64,000 nucleotides of DNA, from positions 1-64,000 of the IMG/VR virus record IMGVR_UViG_3300036045_000002, one strand, 5' to 3'. The translations under genes were made by a program, and so were the position numbers. This document shows, in pieces, positions 25,006-33,858 of the stretch (the stretch's first letter is position 1; every line of letters starts with the position of its first letter). The notes under the pieces were generated by a model. It saw nothing but the letters and a program-made list of their open reading frames with translations. It was not told the DNA's origin and searched no databases. The DNA comes from a virus.

Positions 25006-28000
25006 TCACACCAGCGAGGAGGTTCCCGGGACGATGGAGAGCGACGCCTGGACGGCCGGGACGAAGGAGAACGACACCGAGACCGGCCCGCCGCTGTACC
25101 CGAACCCGCCTGACGCGGCCACGTTGACCGACAACACCGTCACGACCCCGACTCCGGGGACCGCCATGGCACCTCCAGTCGTCCAGGTCGGAGCGGAGGC
25201 CGAGACGCCGACGCCTGCCGACCCGGGGACCGCCACGTAGGTGACGTTCGCGGCCGGGTTTACCCCCGCCGCGACGACGAGGCACGTTCCCGGCGTGACG
25301 GTAACACCCCCCTGGACGGTGGCCGGGTTCGCCCCCGAAACGGTCACGACGGCGACGGAGGGGGTGCCTACCGCCGCACCGACACCTGCCGTCGGGTTGA
25401 CCCCCGAAACCGTTACCAGACCGGTTCCTGGCGTGGAAAATACCGGCCCCTGGACGGTAGCAGGATTAACCCCCAGCACGGACACGCTACCGAGGCCTGG
25501 GACGGCCGTAACCGGCCCCTGCAAGGTAACCGGATTAACCCCGGTGACCGTGACCAGTCCGACGGACGGTGCGCCGACGACCCCGCCTTGAATCGTGGCC
25601 GGGTTCACCCCGGAGACTGTGACCAAGGCTACGCCCGACGCGGTCGTGAAAGTCCCCGCCGTCGCCGGGTTGACGCCCGAAACCGCCACCACCGCCGTCC
25701 CAGGCGTCGAATACCCGGTCACGGAGGCCAACGGGTCGATCCCGGACACCACCACGGTGGCCAACCCGGGGGTGGAGACAACACCCCCTTGGATCGTGAC
25801 CGGGTTGACGCCGGCAACCTGGACCAGGCCGGTGCCTGGAGTCACCGTGATACCGCCTTGCAGCGTCGCGGGGTTGACTCCGGTCACGCTGACTAAGCCG
25901 ACCGACGGGACGGAAGTAATCCCTCCTTGGATGGTAACCGGATCGACTCCGGTTATGGCGACCGACCCTATCCCCGCGACCGCCACCGTCCCAGACCCGG
26001 ACGACGGGTTCACCCCGGTGACCGTGACCAGTCCGACGGACGGTGCGCCGACGACCCCGCCTTGAATCGTGGCCGGGTTCACCCCGGAGACCGAGACGGT
26101 CGCGACCGTCGGCGTCCCGGTCTGGCTCGGAGGCGGGACGTCGTTTGTGGCCGAGAACCCGCTGAAGTCCAGGACCGGGACCAGGACGTCGATCGGAGCG
26201 CCGGACAGCTCCGTCACGTGGAGCGTCGCGTCCCCGCCGGAGTAGTCGAGCGTCAGGACGTCGCCGAACGCAACCGGTCCACCGCTGACCGAAAACTCCC
26301 AGATGTTCGTCCCGCTGCCGGACGAGTAGCTGATGCTGACCCCGGCCCCGGACGAGTTCAGCGAAAACCCGGACCCGGACCCCTCGACCCCGGACGTAGA
26401 CCCGCCGGGCAGGTTCCACTGGACGGTCAGCGTGTCGCCGGCCGCGTTCACCGTCGCACTCGCCACGTCGGCCCTGGTCAGATTGCTGGGATTGTCCATC
26501 CCAACGTTCTGCGAGCCCATCGTGGTGCCCCAGACGTTCCTGACGGAACCTGGGGTGTACTGCAAATTGACCGTCTCGCCCGACAGGACCCACTTGGACG
26601 AGTCGTACCAGTCGAACGCGACCGACAGCAGGCCTGACCTGACCACAGAGTCGGGCGAGAAACTCCCGTGGTCGGTGACAATCGTCCAGGCGGACGTCGT
26701 GGACAGCCCGGTCGTCGCAATCTCGGTCGTCGGCGTCATCAGGATGCCGGTCGCCGACACGTCCACCACGCCGCTCGAAACGTCGATCCCGGGGGCACCC
26801 TGGGTGCTATTGTTGGTGACGGTAAAGTTGGAGATCGCGGCCACGTCGTACCCGGACGCGACCGACTCGACGGTCCCGGGGGTGTAACTGGCCCGGTAAA
26901 CGTCCGCCGAGTAGACCTTCGGCGTCCCGGTGGACGGCCGGGACAGGTTGTACACCAGCGTACTCGTCCCGCTGCCGGACGAGTACGACAAGGACGCCGC
27001 ACTCGCCCCGATCTGGCTGGACAGTTGGCCGAACCCGCTCGTCCCGGTCACCGCCTCGTCGAAGGTGAACGAGACCTGCGTCCCGGCCGAGTTGATCGTG
27101 ACCGAGGTCAGTGTCGGGGATTTGACCCGGGCCGGGTCAACGCCGGACACTGTGACCGACCCGACCCCGGCCGTCGCGGTGACACCTCCCTGGACTGTAA
27201 CCGGATTAACCCCGGTGACCGTGACCAGACCGACGGACGGGGTAGCGGTGACCCCGCCTTGAATCGTGGCCGGGTTGACGCCCGTAACGCCGACGGAGGC
27301 AACGGAAGGAGTCGCGGTCTGAGGACTGCCTCCGGTCGTGGCCCCGAACAACCACGTCTTTCTCGACCACCTCCTAATGAGGTCCGGGTGCCCGCGGAAG
27401 AAGCTGTCATTCAGGAACGAGATTTCGTCAAACTGCAAAGCCCGGTCGAAGACCCTGATGCCGCCGACGGTGATCGACCAGTATTGGTTCTGGCCGGGGT
27501 AGTCGTTGTAGGCGACCCGGCCGATAACCCCCGACGTGTCCCACACCTGAGGTGCGGCGATCAGCCCGTCAACGAACCTCCCGCCTAGACAGAGACTGGT
27601 GGCACTTCCGTTCCACGAGACCGAGACGGTCGTCCACTTCCCCGTGGTCAGGCCGTAGGGAACCGGGCTCCCGCTCGCGCCTCCGACCCGGGTGTCGGTC
27701 GAATTATTGTACCAGCCCACATACCAGTACGCGACGGTACTGGTACTGACCGAGATGTCGAACAGTTGCAGCGGCGAACTGTTCCGGAATCCAAAAATCT
27801 GACCACCGTTGACCGCGCTCGTCGCGTCCTCGTCCGGCCGGAACTCGACGACCACCGTCCCGGCCGCCGTCGGCATCGAAAAACCGGACAGGTCGGCCCG
27901 CTGACTACTCCCGCGGTCGTAGACCGCCGCCGCCAGCCCGCCGGGCGTGGCGGTCAGCGTCGGCCCGTTCGCCCGGGAAAGCTGCTTCCCTTTCCGGCCG

Positions 28001-28122
28001 ACCAGGTCGAAGATGGTGACTCCGGTGCCCTGTCCTTGCACCGGGCACCAAGCGGCCACCAGTCCACGGTTCAACGGATGGTCGGTCAGCGGATTCGCGA
28101 GGTCGATCTGCTGACCGATCAC
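25006..28122 (-). CDS. Large repeat fibre/adhesin with LamG-like N-terminus
   Basis: 1038 residues. The N-terminal 250 residues look like a LamG/concanavalin-type lectin domain (TVVVEFRPDED, LTTGKWTTVSVSWNGSA, GGIRVFDRALQFDEI). Then come about sixteen 22-23-residue units with the core VTVTGVNPATIQGGV, interrupted by two Ig-like domains (SFTFDEAVTG region and a related copy). Likely a head or tail fibre binding host sugars. The DNA carries an exact 80-nt direct repeat. GTG 28122 has a good AAGGAG site. Confidence 0.75.
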   Translation of the reverse strand: MIGQQIDLANPLTDHPLNRGLVAAWCPVQGQGTGVTIFDLVGRKGKQLSRANGPTLTATPGGLAAAVYDRGSSQRADLSGFSMPTAAGTVVVEFRPDEDATSAVNGGQIFGFRNSSPLQLFDISVSTSTVAYWYVGWYNNSTDTRVGGASGSPVPYGLTTGKWTTVSVSWNGSATSLCLGGRFVDGLIAAPQVWDTSGVIGRVAYNDYPGQNQYWSITVGGIRVFDRALQFDEISFLNDSFFRGHPDLIRRWSRKTWLFGATTGGSPQTATPSVASVGVTGVNPATIQGGVTATPSVGLVTVTGVNPVTVQGGVTATAGVGSVTVSGVDPARVKSPTLTSVTINSAGTQVSFTFDEAVTGTSGFGQLSSQIGASAASLSYSSGSGTSTLVYNLSRPSTGTPKVYSADVYRASYTPGTVESVASGYDVAAISNFTVTNNSTQGAPGIDVSSGVVDVSATGILMTPTTEIATTGLSTTSAWTIVTDHGSFSPDSVVRSGLLSVAFDWYDSSKWVLSGETVNLQYTPGSVRNVWGTTMGSQNVGMDNPSNLTRADVASATVNAAGDTLTVQWNLPGGSTSGVEGSGSGFSLNSSGAGVSISYSSGSGTNIWEFSVSGGPVAFGDVLTLDYSGGDATLHVTELSGAPIDVLVPVLDFSGFSATNDVPPPSQTGTPTVATVSVSGVNPATIQGGVVGAPSVGLVTVTGVNPSSGSGTVAVAGIGSVAITGVDPVTIQGGITSVPSVGLVSVTGVNPATLQGGITVTPGTGLVQVAGVNPVTIQGGVVSTPGLATVVVSGIDPLASVTGYSTPGTAVVAVSGVNPATAGTFTTASGVALVTVSGVNPATIQGGVVGAPSVGLVTVTGVNPVTLQGPVTAVPGLGSVSVLGVNPATVQGPVFSTPGTGLVTVSGVNPTAGVGAAVGTPSVAVVTVSGANPATVQGGVTVTPGTCLVVAAGVNPAANVTYVAVPGSAGVGVSASAPTWTTGGAMAVPGVGVVTVLSVNVAASGGFGYSGGPVSVSFSFVPAVQASLSIVPGTSSLV
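25538..26091. repeat. 80-nt perfect direct repeat inside the fibre gene
   Basis: 25538-25617 and 26012-26091 are identical in sequence and 474 nt (158 codons) apart. Recombination between them would delete or duplicate 158 residues in frame, changing fibre length. A diverged related copy lies near 27210-27285. Confidence 0.8.
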
Positions 28123-28134
28123 GGCGACTCCTTC

Positions 28135-28635
28135 TCACGCACTGGTCGCGTAGACCGGTTGGTCGGCGTAGGTGTGGTTGCCGCCGGTCGCGTTCAGGTT
28201 GACGCCGGTGTTGTGGGCGACGAAGATCGCGACCTTTTTCGGGACGACCCCGCCGAACACCTGGGCCAGGCTGAAGAAGAACGGGTAGACGCGGTTGCTG
28301 GTCGTGGCGTCCACCCGCATCACGGCGGCCAACTTGGCGAACCCGTCCCGGACGCCTTCACTCGTGACCGTCTCGGCCGAGGCCGTCCCGTCGAACACGT
28401 CCGGCCAGGTCGAGCCGTCGTAACTAGCGACGGCATAAATCCGGATTTCCGTAGCAGCCGTCGGGGACGTGCCGACCGTCACGTTACCCTGGATCTCCCG
28501 ATCCAGGCTCTTGTCCGTCGTGTTGTCCACGATGAACCACTCGTACCCGGCCGTCCAGGTGGACGAAGACCCGAGGGACGTGATTCCCCCAGAGCCGGTT
28601 ACCGCCGTCCCGTATTCCGTCTTGATACTGGCCAC
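28135..28635 (-). CDS. Virion structural protein
   Basis: 166 residues, beta-rich (VDNTTDKSLDREIQGNVTVG, EIRIYAVASYDGSTWPD), typical of small fibre or decoration proteins. Directly upstream of the large repeat fibre gene. GTG 28635 follows a GAGGTGG site. Confidence 0.6.
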   Translation of the reverse strand: MASIKTEYGTAVTGSGGITSLGSSSTWTAGYEWFIVDNTTDKSLDREIQGNVTVGTSPTAATEIRIYAVASYDGSTWPDVFDGTASAETVTSEGVRDGFAKLAAVMRVDATTSNRVYPFFFSLAQVFGGVVPKKVAIFVAHNTGVNLNATGGNHTYADQPVYATSA

Positions 28636-28653
28636 TGGCCACCTCGGTCAAGG

Positions 28654-29214
28654 TCAGGCGGCCTTGGCGGCCCGGAAGTCCTCGACGGTCACCGTCCACC
28701 CGAGTTCGTCCAGCCTTGACGCCGGCCTGGTGCAGAACGCGGCGAAGGCGTCGGCGTCGGCCCTGGTAAACACCCCGCCGGCGACGAGGGCGTTCACCAT
28801 CCCGGCCGTCGCCGGGTCCGACGGGTCTACGGCCCGATCGGACGCACCCTGGATGAGTAGGACGACGCCCCAGCACACCGACGCCACCTGCGGGTCGGCA
28901 TGACCCTGCCCGTCGATGAGCGCCTTCAGCAGCCCGCGGGCCATCAGGAAGTTGGTGAACACCGGCAGGCCCACCGCCACCGTCCTGGTCCGTCTGGCCG
29001 GGTCGCGGAGTACGCCCAGGCACCCGGCGGCCCCGTCCGAGGTCAGCGTCCCGAACCTGGACTTGATCCGGTCCCAGCGGGCGTGACCGGCCTCGTCGTC
29101 CTCGGCCGGCTCGTCCTCGGACTGGAACACGTCCGACCAGAACGGCAGCAGGGCGGCCGACAGCGGCCCGGACTCGACCTCGGCCTTGAGTTCGGCCGGC
29201 GTTGGGGTCTTCAC
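28654..29214 (-). CDS. Hypothetical protein of the structural operon
   Basis: 186 residues, predicted helical (PLSAALLPFWSDVF, LPVFTNFLMARGLLKALID, TPAELKAEVESGP). No motif recognised. Tight spacing (8 nt) to the gene at 29223-29810 suggests they act together in the virion. Confidence 0.6.
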   Translation of the reverse strand: MKTPTPAELKAEVESGPLSAALLPFWSDVFQSEDEPAEDDEAGHARWDRIKSRFGTLTSDGAAGCLGVLRDPARRTRTVAVGLPVFTNFLMARGLLKALIDGQGHADPQVASVCWGVVLLIQGASDRAVDPSDPATAGMVNALVAGGVFTRADADAFAAFCTRPASRLDELGWTVTVEDFRAAKAA

Positions 29215-29222
29215 CAGTCACC

Positions 29223-29810
29223 TCACGGCAGGTTGCGGGCGGCGTCCACGTCGGCCGCGGTCACGGCCCCCTCGAACCCGAGGTTGTCCGGGTTGAGTGC
29301 CGACCCGCGGGCCTGGGCGATGGTGTTCCCGGTGTCCACCGTCGGCAGGATCCCGCCTGTGGCGACCACGACCACGGCGAACAACTTCTCGGCCCGTGTC
29401 GCCTTCCGCCGCGACACGTTCAGGATGTGGACCCGTTGCTTCCCGCTGGCCGTCCCGACGCCGCCGTTAAAAATGTTGAAGATCCCGTCCCGCAGGTTCA
29501 GTTTGCCGACCGGGGCCGTGTCGCCCATGAACATCTGCGTCCAGGAATTCTGCTCCGGGACCGTCTGGGCCTTGAAGGTGGCCCAGTCCCAGACCGACTG
29601 GGTGACGCCGTCCGTGCCGAGCCCGGTCTGATGGTACACCTCCGACCTGGTCACCGACGACCGCCAGACCCAGTAGTCCGGGACGGCGGTCAGGTTGAAC
29701 GCCGCGGCGATGAACAGGTTCGAGTCGGCCGTCTGCGGGAGGGCGTTCAGGACCGCGTCCGCGACGACGGCCGCCTTAAGCTGGGTCAGTTGCGTTCCGG
29801 TCAACGGCAT
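29223..29810 (-). CDS. Hypothetical protein of the structural operon
   Basis: 195 residues from ATG 29810, which has a strong CAGGAGG site; a start 30 nt upstream lacks one. Mixed helix and sheet with DYWVWRSSVTRSEVYHQ and FNIFNGGVG. The 5' end overlaps the HNH gene by 35 nt in another frame. No family recognised. Confidence 0.6.
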   Translation of the reverse strand: MPLTGTQLTQLKAAVVADAVLNALPQTADSNLFIAAAFNLTAVPDYWVWRSSVTRSEVYHQTGLGTDGVTQSVWDWATFKAQTVPEQNSWTQMFMGDTAPVGKLNLRDGIFNIFNGGVGTASGKQRVHILNVSRRKATRAEKLFAVVVVATGGILPTVDTGNTIAQARGSALNPDNLGFEGAVTAADVDAARNLP

Positions 29811-30207
29811 CGGAGTCCTCCTGAGGCGGGTGCGGGTCAACGGCCTTGGTCATCTGGGCCTTGGCCAGGAAGTTCCTGGCGTCGATCCTCACGCCGGCGT
29901 TGCTCTTGCACCAGTCCCACAGGTGGCCGAACGTGAAGTGACACCTGTTACTGGTCTCGTCACACAGGACGATCAGGTTGTCCGGGTCCAGCTCCAACCC
30001 GGGGGCCAGATGGTACGGCTCGACGTGGTGGACTTCCAGGCCCTTGACCGACCCGCAGGCCGAGCACAGCGGGTGTCTCTTGATCGCCTCGGCCCGGACC
30101 TTCGCCCACTTCGGGCTCCTGGGCCGGCCGCCGAAAACCCGGAAGACGTACCCGTCCTGGATCACGGTCGTGAACAGTTGCGAGGCGTCCGGGCTCACGA
30201 CGGTCAC
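29776..30207 (-). CDS. HNH endonuclease
   Basis: 143 residues. The core is RHPLCSACGSVKGLEVHHV with a Cys pair and the HH of HNH, then LDPDNLIVLCDETSNRCHFTFGH with the Asn and second Cys/His set. Phage HNH proteins of this type can assist terminase during packaging or act as homing enzymes; distance from the terminase genes leaves both open. GTG 30207 overlaps the preceding stop (GTGA). Confidence 0.8.
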   Translation of the reverse strand: MTVVSPDASQLFTTVIQDGYVFRVFGGRPRSPKWAKVRAEAIKRHPLCSACGSVKGLEVHHVEPYHLAPGLELDPDNLIVLCDETSNRCHFTFGHLWDWCKSNAGVRIDARNFLAKAQMTKAVDPHPPQEDSDAVDRNATDPA

Positions 30208-30662
30208 TCCTTCCTGGCCTTCACCCCCACGACGACCGGCTTGACCTCGGCCTTCTGGTCCGGCCCGGCCTTGGCGGCCTGCCTCGCCGCCCGGACGGCC
30301 TGGACCTTGGCCAGGAGTCCCGCGTCCTCGACCCCCATCGCCTGCAGGTCCTTCTCCTTCATCCCGGCCAGCCGATGGACGAGGGCCTCCTGCCGGAGGA
30401 GGTTTTCCCGGTGCCCCTGGAGGACCTGCGCCCGGGCCTTCGCCTCCAGGCGTTCCCGGTCGAGGGCCTCCAGTTCGGCCTCGACCTCCTCCAGCGTCAT
30501 CCTGGCGACGTCCTGGCCTTCCTTCTTCACCTGCTCGGCCGTCATCCGCCGGCAGTTCCGGACGATGTCGTCCTGGGCCGTCTTTCGGGGCCGGCGGGAG
30601 GCGACCTCGGTCTTCGCCCCTTCCTTCTTCCCGGACTCGTGGGCGGGTGTTTTCTCGGGCAT
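30204..30662 (-). CDS. Basic coiled-coil protein
   Basis: 152 residues with a basic N-terminus (SRRPRKTAQDD), a long coiled coil (MTLEEVEAELEALDRERLEA, about residues 55-100) and a Lys/Ala-rich C-terminus. No catalytic motif. Coupled to the HNH gene by a GTGA overlap. Confidence 0.6.
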   Translation of the reverse strand: MPEKTPAHESGKKEGAKTEVASRRPRKTAQDDIVRNCRRMTAEQVKKEGQDVARMTLEEVEAELEALDRERLEAKARAQVLQGHRENLLRQEALVHRLAGMKEKDLQAMGVEDAGLLAKVQAVRAARQAAKAGPDQKAEVKPVVVGVKARKE

Positions 30663-30709
30663 GACGTTTTACCCCGGTTGGACGCGATTGTAGAGCGAAA
30701 TTCCGCCGG

Positions 30710-31165
30710 TCAGACGGCGAACTGCAGGTTGCCCCCGTTGGCCCCGGCGTTGGCCATGTCCACGCTGAAGTCGCCGCCGTTGGTCGTGACGTCCGTGAAG
30801 TCCAGGTAGACGATGGGGATCGACCCGGCGTCGTTCGTGATCTCCCGGATGAGGACGATCGCGCCGATGGTCGCGTTCGTGGCCCCGCCGAGGGCCGTCC
30901 AGGTGGCCGGGTCGGTGAAGGTGACGATGACCTTGTTGTTCGTGTTGTCCACGGCCAGGGCCACCGACGCCGACTTCCGGCCCGACCCGTTGAACCCGCC
31001 GGTGTAGTTGGTGGCGGTGATCTCGGTCAGGTCGTCCACTCCGTCGTGGTCGGGGTTGTAGGTGTAGGAGGAGGCCGCCAGGAACCACTTCAGGGCCGTC
31101 GTGTCCAGGTCGATGGTTCCGTCCAGGACTTTCATGATCCCGTACTGGTACGCCCCGCTGGCCAT
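30710..31165 (-). CDS. Structural protein, head/tail fibre family
   Basis: 151 residues, beta-rich, N-terminus GAYQYGIMKVLDGTIDLDT, then SSYTYNPDHDGVDDL and ATNYTGG. This layout is common in small phage virion proteins near fibre genes. A GGAGGG site precedes ATG 31165. Confidence 0.65.
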   Translation of the reverse strand: MASGAYQYGIMKVLDGTIDLDTTALKWFLAASSYTYNPDHDGVDDLTEITATNYTGGFNGSGRKSASVALAVDNTNNKVIVTFTDPATWTALGGATNATIGAIVLIREITNDAGSIPIVYLDFTDVTTNGGDFSVDMANAGANGGNLQFAV

Positions 31166-31193
31166 GTGTCAGGCCCTCCAGTCTACACGTTGG

Positions 31194-31733
31194 TTATTTG
31201 GTCGGCTTACCTTCGTCCGCCGCCTGGGCCACCGGGACCGGGTCGGACGGCCGGTTGACCACGACGACCGGGACCGGTTGGCTGTCCCCGAGCGTCCGGA
31301 TGGTCCCCTCGCCGGGCGTGGTCTGCGACCCGGCGGCCGGCATGGCGGTCAGGACCTGCTGGACGGCCTCGGCCACCTTGGGGACGGCGTGCTGGAGTTC
31401 GACCAGGACGGCCTCGGTCTTCTCCTGGGCCCGCTCGGCCCGGGCCTTCTGGGCGTCGGTCACGGCCCCCTCGGCCTGGACGACGCGGAGGAGGACTTCC
31501 AACTTGTCGTTCTGGGCCTGGGCCGTCCGGTTGAGGGCCTTCGTCTCGGCCGCGGCCTTGAGGAGGGCCGCGGTGGCCGCGTCCTGCCTCCTGGTCGCCC
31601 GGTAGACGATCCAGCAGACCAGGGCCATGAGGGTCAGCTTCAGGCAGGAGACGACCATCAGGCCGTACAGGACCCGGTGCGTCCATCCCTGGTTGGCGAG
31701 GATCCGCGGGACGAGGGTGTAGGGGTCGTCCAT
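31194..31733 (-). CDS. Membrane protein with coiled coil, lysis candidate
   Basis: 179 residues: one transmembrane helix (LYGLMVVSCLKLTLMALVCWIV, about residues 22-43), then a long alanine-rich coiled coil and a disordered Pro/Val tail. Resembles inner-membrane spanin-like or phage membrane anchor proteins. Its start overlaps the stop of the next membrane gene (ATGA), so the pair is coupled. Confidence 0.55.
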   Translation of the reverse strand: MDDPYTLVPRILANQGWTHRVLYGLMVVSCLKLTLMALVCWIVYRATRRQDAATAALLKAAAETKALNRTAQAQNDKLEVLLRVVQAEGAVTDAQKARAERAQEKTEAVLVELQHAVPKVAEAVQQVLTAMPAAGSQTTPGEGTIRTLGDSQPVPVVVVNRPSDPVPVAQAADEGKPTK

Positions 31734-32308
31734 CAGTCGGCCTCCCGCGCAGGCGAGGGGGGTTGGGGGTCCGGAGGCAGGGCCAGATGGTGGTCGGTGT
31801 CCAGGCCCAGGTCGTCGGCGAACGGGACGACGACGACCTTCTTCTGGGACAGGACCGACTCCAGGTACTTTATGTGGTTGATGGCCCGCTGGAGCCTGGC
31901 GGCCAGGGCGGTCGTCCGGGCCTCCTGGAGCCGGCCCCGGTAGGTCGCGTCGGCCGCCTGGTCACGGACGGCGTGGACCTCCTTCCGGTCCTCCTCCCGG
32001 ATCTTGGCCCACTCGGCCCGCTCCCGCTCCCGCTCCTTCTCGACCCGGTCCAGGCTCTCCTTGATGGCGGCGTAGGCCGAGGCCTCCTTCCTCTCCTCCG
32101 CGGCCAGCTTGGCCGCCTCCCGCCTCTCCTCGGCCTTCAGCCGGACGTCCCGGTCCTCGACCGTCTCGGCCCGCTTCTTCTCGCGGTAGGCCCACCACTT
32201 GTTGTACAGCCAGGTGGCGGCCACCCCGACCCCGGTGAACAGGGTCGCGATGGCCCCGCCGACCCCGACGGTTTCGAGCGTGTCGGCCGCGAAGATTGGA
32301 AGGAACAC
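31733..32308 (-). CDS. Membrane protein with long coiled coil, lysis candidate
   Basis: 191 residues. The N-terminal segment VGVGGAIATLFTGVGVAATWLY is hydrophobic (about residues 14-35); then follows a highly charged coiled coil (REKKRAETVEDRDVRLKAEE onward) and a Pro-rich C-terminus. Together with 31194-31733 and the small membrane protein 32761-33006 it could form a lysis cassette; no endolysin of known type is adjacent. Confidence 0.55.
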   Translation of the reverse strand: MFLPIFAADTLETVGVGGAIATLFTGVGVAATWLYNKWWAYREKKRAETVEDRDVRLKAEERREAAKLAAEERKEASAYAAIKESLDRVEKERERERAEWAKIREEDRKEVHAVRDQAADATYRGRLQEARTTALAARLQRAINHIKYLESVLSQKKVVVVPFADDLGLDTDHHLALPPDPQPPSPAREAD

Positions 32309-32356
32309 ACGCCGGCCTCCGTCTGTCGTCCTGGTGTCGTCCGCCGGGAAAACGGG

Positions 32357-32395
32357 AAAAAGGCGAGTGCGGGAGGAGTCCCGGGACTCCTCCCG
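32357..32395 (-). terminator. Putative intrinsic terminator after the EF-hand gene
   Basis: A perfect 26-bp palindrome (arms of 13, CGGGAGGAGTCCC and its complement, 32370-32395) lies just after the minus-strand stop at 32400, followed on that strand by GCACTCGCC and TTTTT. Strong stem, slightly distant U-run. Confidence 0.6.
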
Positions 32396-32399
32396 GGCG

Positions 32400-32708
32400 T
32401 TACTTCCCGGCCTTGGAGAACTCGGCCTCCAGTTCCTCGACCGAGACCGCCCCGTCCTTGTCCTGGTCGAGGGCGTCCACCACGGCCTTGGCGTACACGC
32501 CCCTCGTGACGAACGTCCCGACCCCCGCGTCCTTGAGGAGGGACTTGACGCCGTCCTCGGTCAACTTGTCCTCCTGGCCGGCGTAGGCCGCGAAGGCCGC
32601 CTTCCAGTCCCCCGAGTACCGGGTGTCCACCAGGGCCTTGACCCGGTCGATCATCTCCTGGTACCTGGAGGCCTGGACGCGGTCGTCTTCCGGAATGTCG
32701 GTAGGCAC
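32400..32708 (-). CDS. EF-hand calcium-binding protein
   Basis: 102 residues. A canonical EF-hand loop is visible near the C-terminus (ALDQDKDGAVSVEELEAEF: D-x-D-x-D-G...E). An earlier helix-loop region (YAGQEDKLTEDGVKSLLKDAG) looks like a degenerate second hand. GTG 32708 follows GGAGGACC. EF-hand proteins are rare in phages; possible roles are Ca2+-dependent virion stability or signalling at the envelope. No signal peptide. Confidence 0.75.
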   Translation of the reverse strand: MPTDIPEDDRVQASRYQEMIDRVKALVDTRYSGDWKAAFAAYAGQEDKLTEDGVKSLLKDAGVGTFVTRGVYAKAVVDALDQDKDGAVSVEELEAEFSKAGK

Positions 32709-32760
32709 AGGACGGTCCTCCGGTGGTCGGGATTCTCGGACTCGGTTAGGACTGGACGGA

Positions 32761-33006
32761 CTACCTGCGACGGCCCGGCGGGTCGACCCACGGCGTCTCC
32801 GTCCACGGCCCCTTGAACGCCAGGTGGTACCATTGGTAGGCCACGGCCGGCGGCCAGAACACGGACGTGACCCCGAAGAAGGCCAGGCCGGCCGGGACCG
32901 GGATCAGGTCGGACGACGCGGCCGTCCAGTAGAGGGTGTAGGCGGCCGCGACGCCCAGGTAGGCGTACAGGGCCGTCCACCAGTCCAGGGGGATTTCGAT
33001 GGTCAT
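32761..33006 (-). CDS. Small membrane protein, holin candidate
   Basis: 81 residues with two or three hydrophobic segments (LYAYLGVAAAYTLYWTAA, VPAGLAFFGVTSVFWPPAVAY) and a charged Pro/Arg C-terminal tail. Size and topology suit a holin, and two coiled-coil membrane proteins lie nearby. ATG 33006. Confidence 0.55.
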   Translation of the reverse strand: MTIEIPLDWWTALYAYLGVAAAYTLYWTAASSDLIPVPAGLAFFGVTSVFWPPAVAYQWYHLAFKGPWTETPWVDPPGRRR

Positions 33007-33025
33007 GGTGGTAGGCCGCGGCAGG

Positions 33026-33226
33026 TCATTCCGGCGGGGGGACGAGGACGACCCGGGTCGTCGCGAAGTCGTAGTACCTTCGGTCGAGGGCCTGGTCGGT
33101 GTACGCCTCGGCCTCCTCCTCCGTCCTGAACAGGAGGGGCCGGTTGTTGTAGCTGACGACAGGCGACCACCGGTCGGGGCCCCCGTACCCCCTGGACCGG
33201 TGCCAGACGACGTACCTCGTGTCCAC
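33026..33226 (-). CDS. Hypothetical 66-aa protein
   Basis: GTG 33226 with a GGAGGAG site gives DTRYVVWHRSRGYGGPDRW and RPLLFRTEEEAEAYTDQALD. A compact, aromatic-rich small protein; the longer frame running to 34420 upstream lacks coding character. Function unknown. Confidence 0.6.
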   Translation of the reverse strand: MDTRYVVWHRSRGYGGPDRWSPVVSYNNRPLLFRTEEEAEAYTDQALDRRYYDFATTRVVLVPPPE

Positions 33227-33405
33227 GTGGCCCTCCTCCGTGGGAAGGGCGACCTGGACGAAACAAGCCCGTGGCCACCTGTCCGCCCCCTCGCGGCCCC
33301 GGGCCTTTCCGGCCACCCCGGAGGCCGGACCCCGTCCCCGTCCGAACGGAATCCGCCCGCCGGCCCGGGAGGTCGCCTTTCGGCGGGGCCTGGCCTCACC
33401 ATTGG

Positions 33406-33822
33406 TCAGGTGAACGCGAGGGCCCCGGACGCCTTCAACGACCCGTCCGGGAGCATGACGACCAGGTAGACCGTCTTGGCCCCGGCCGCGTGGGTGACGG
33501 CGATGTCGATGTCCCCGTCGGCCTCGGACACGGACTCCCCCCGCTTCCCGGTGACCGTCTGGGACGTCCAGCCGTCCGTCCCGCCGGCGACACCGCCGTC
33601 CGGGGCCGTCGCCACCAGCGAGTCCCCGTTGGCGTCGTCGGACAGGAACCACCGGACGTGGCCCCGCACGGCCAGGTCCTTGCCGCCGCCGTCCTTCAAC
33701 TGGACGGCCACGGTGATGACGTTCGAGACCTCGGCCCCGATGGTGAAACCGGCGTCGCCCACGGCGGCCGAGGCGTACGGACTCTTGTTGACGGGGATCT
33801 TCGGTCGCACGAACGCTGGCAT
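33406..33822 (-). CDS. First structural-operon gene, Ig-like virion protein
   Basis: 138 residues, beta-rich (NVITVAVQLKDGGGKDLAV, VRWFLSDDANGDSL), like Ig-type decoration or fibre accessory proteins. ATG 33822 lies about 30 nt downstream of the predicted operon transcription start. About 180 nt of non-coding GC-rich DNA follow before the next gene. Confidence 0.65.
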   Translation of the reverse strand: MPAFVRPKIPVNKSPYASAAVGDAGFTIGAEVSNVITVAVQLKDGGGKDLAVRGHVRWFLSDDANGDSLVATAPDGGVAGGTDGWTSQTVTGKRGESVSEADGDIDIAVTHAAGAKTVYLVVMLPDGSLKASGALAFT

Positions 33823-33858
33823 GGCAGGCTCCCGGGTTCGGGCAGGCGTGACGCCTCG

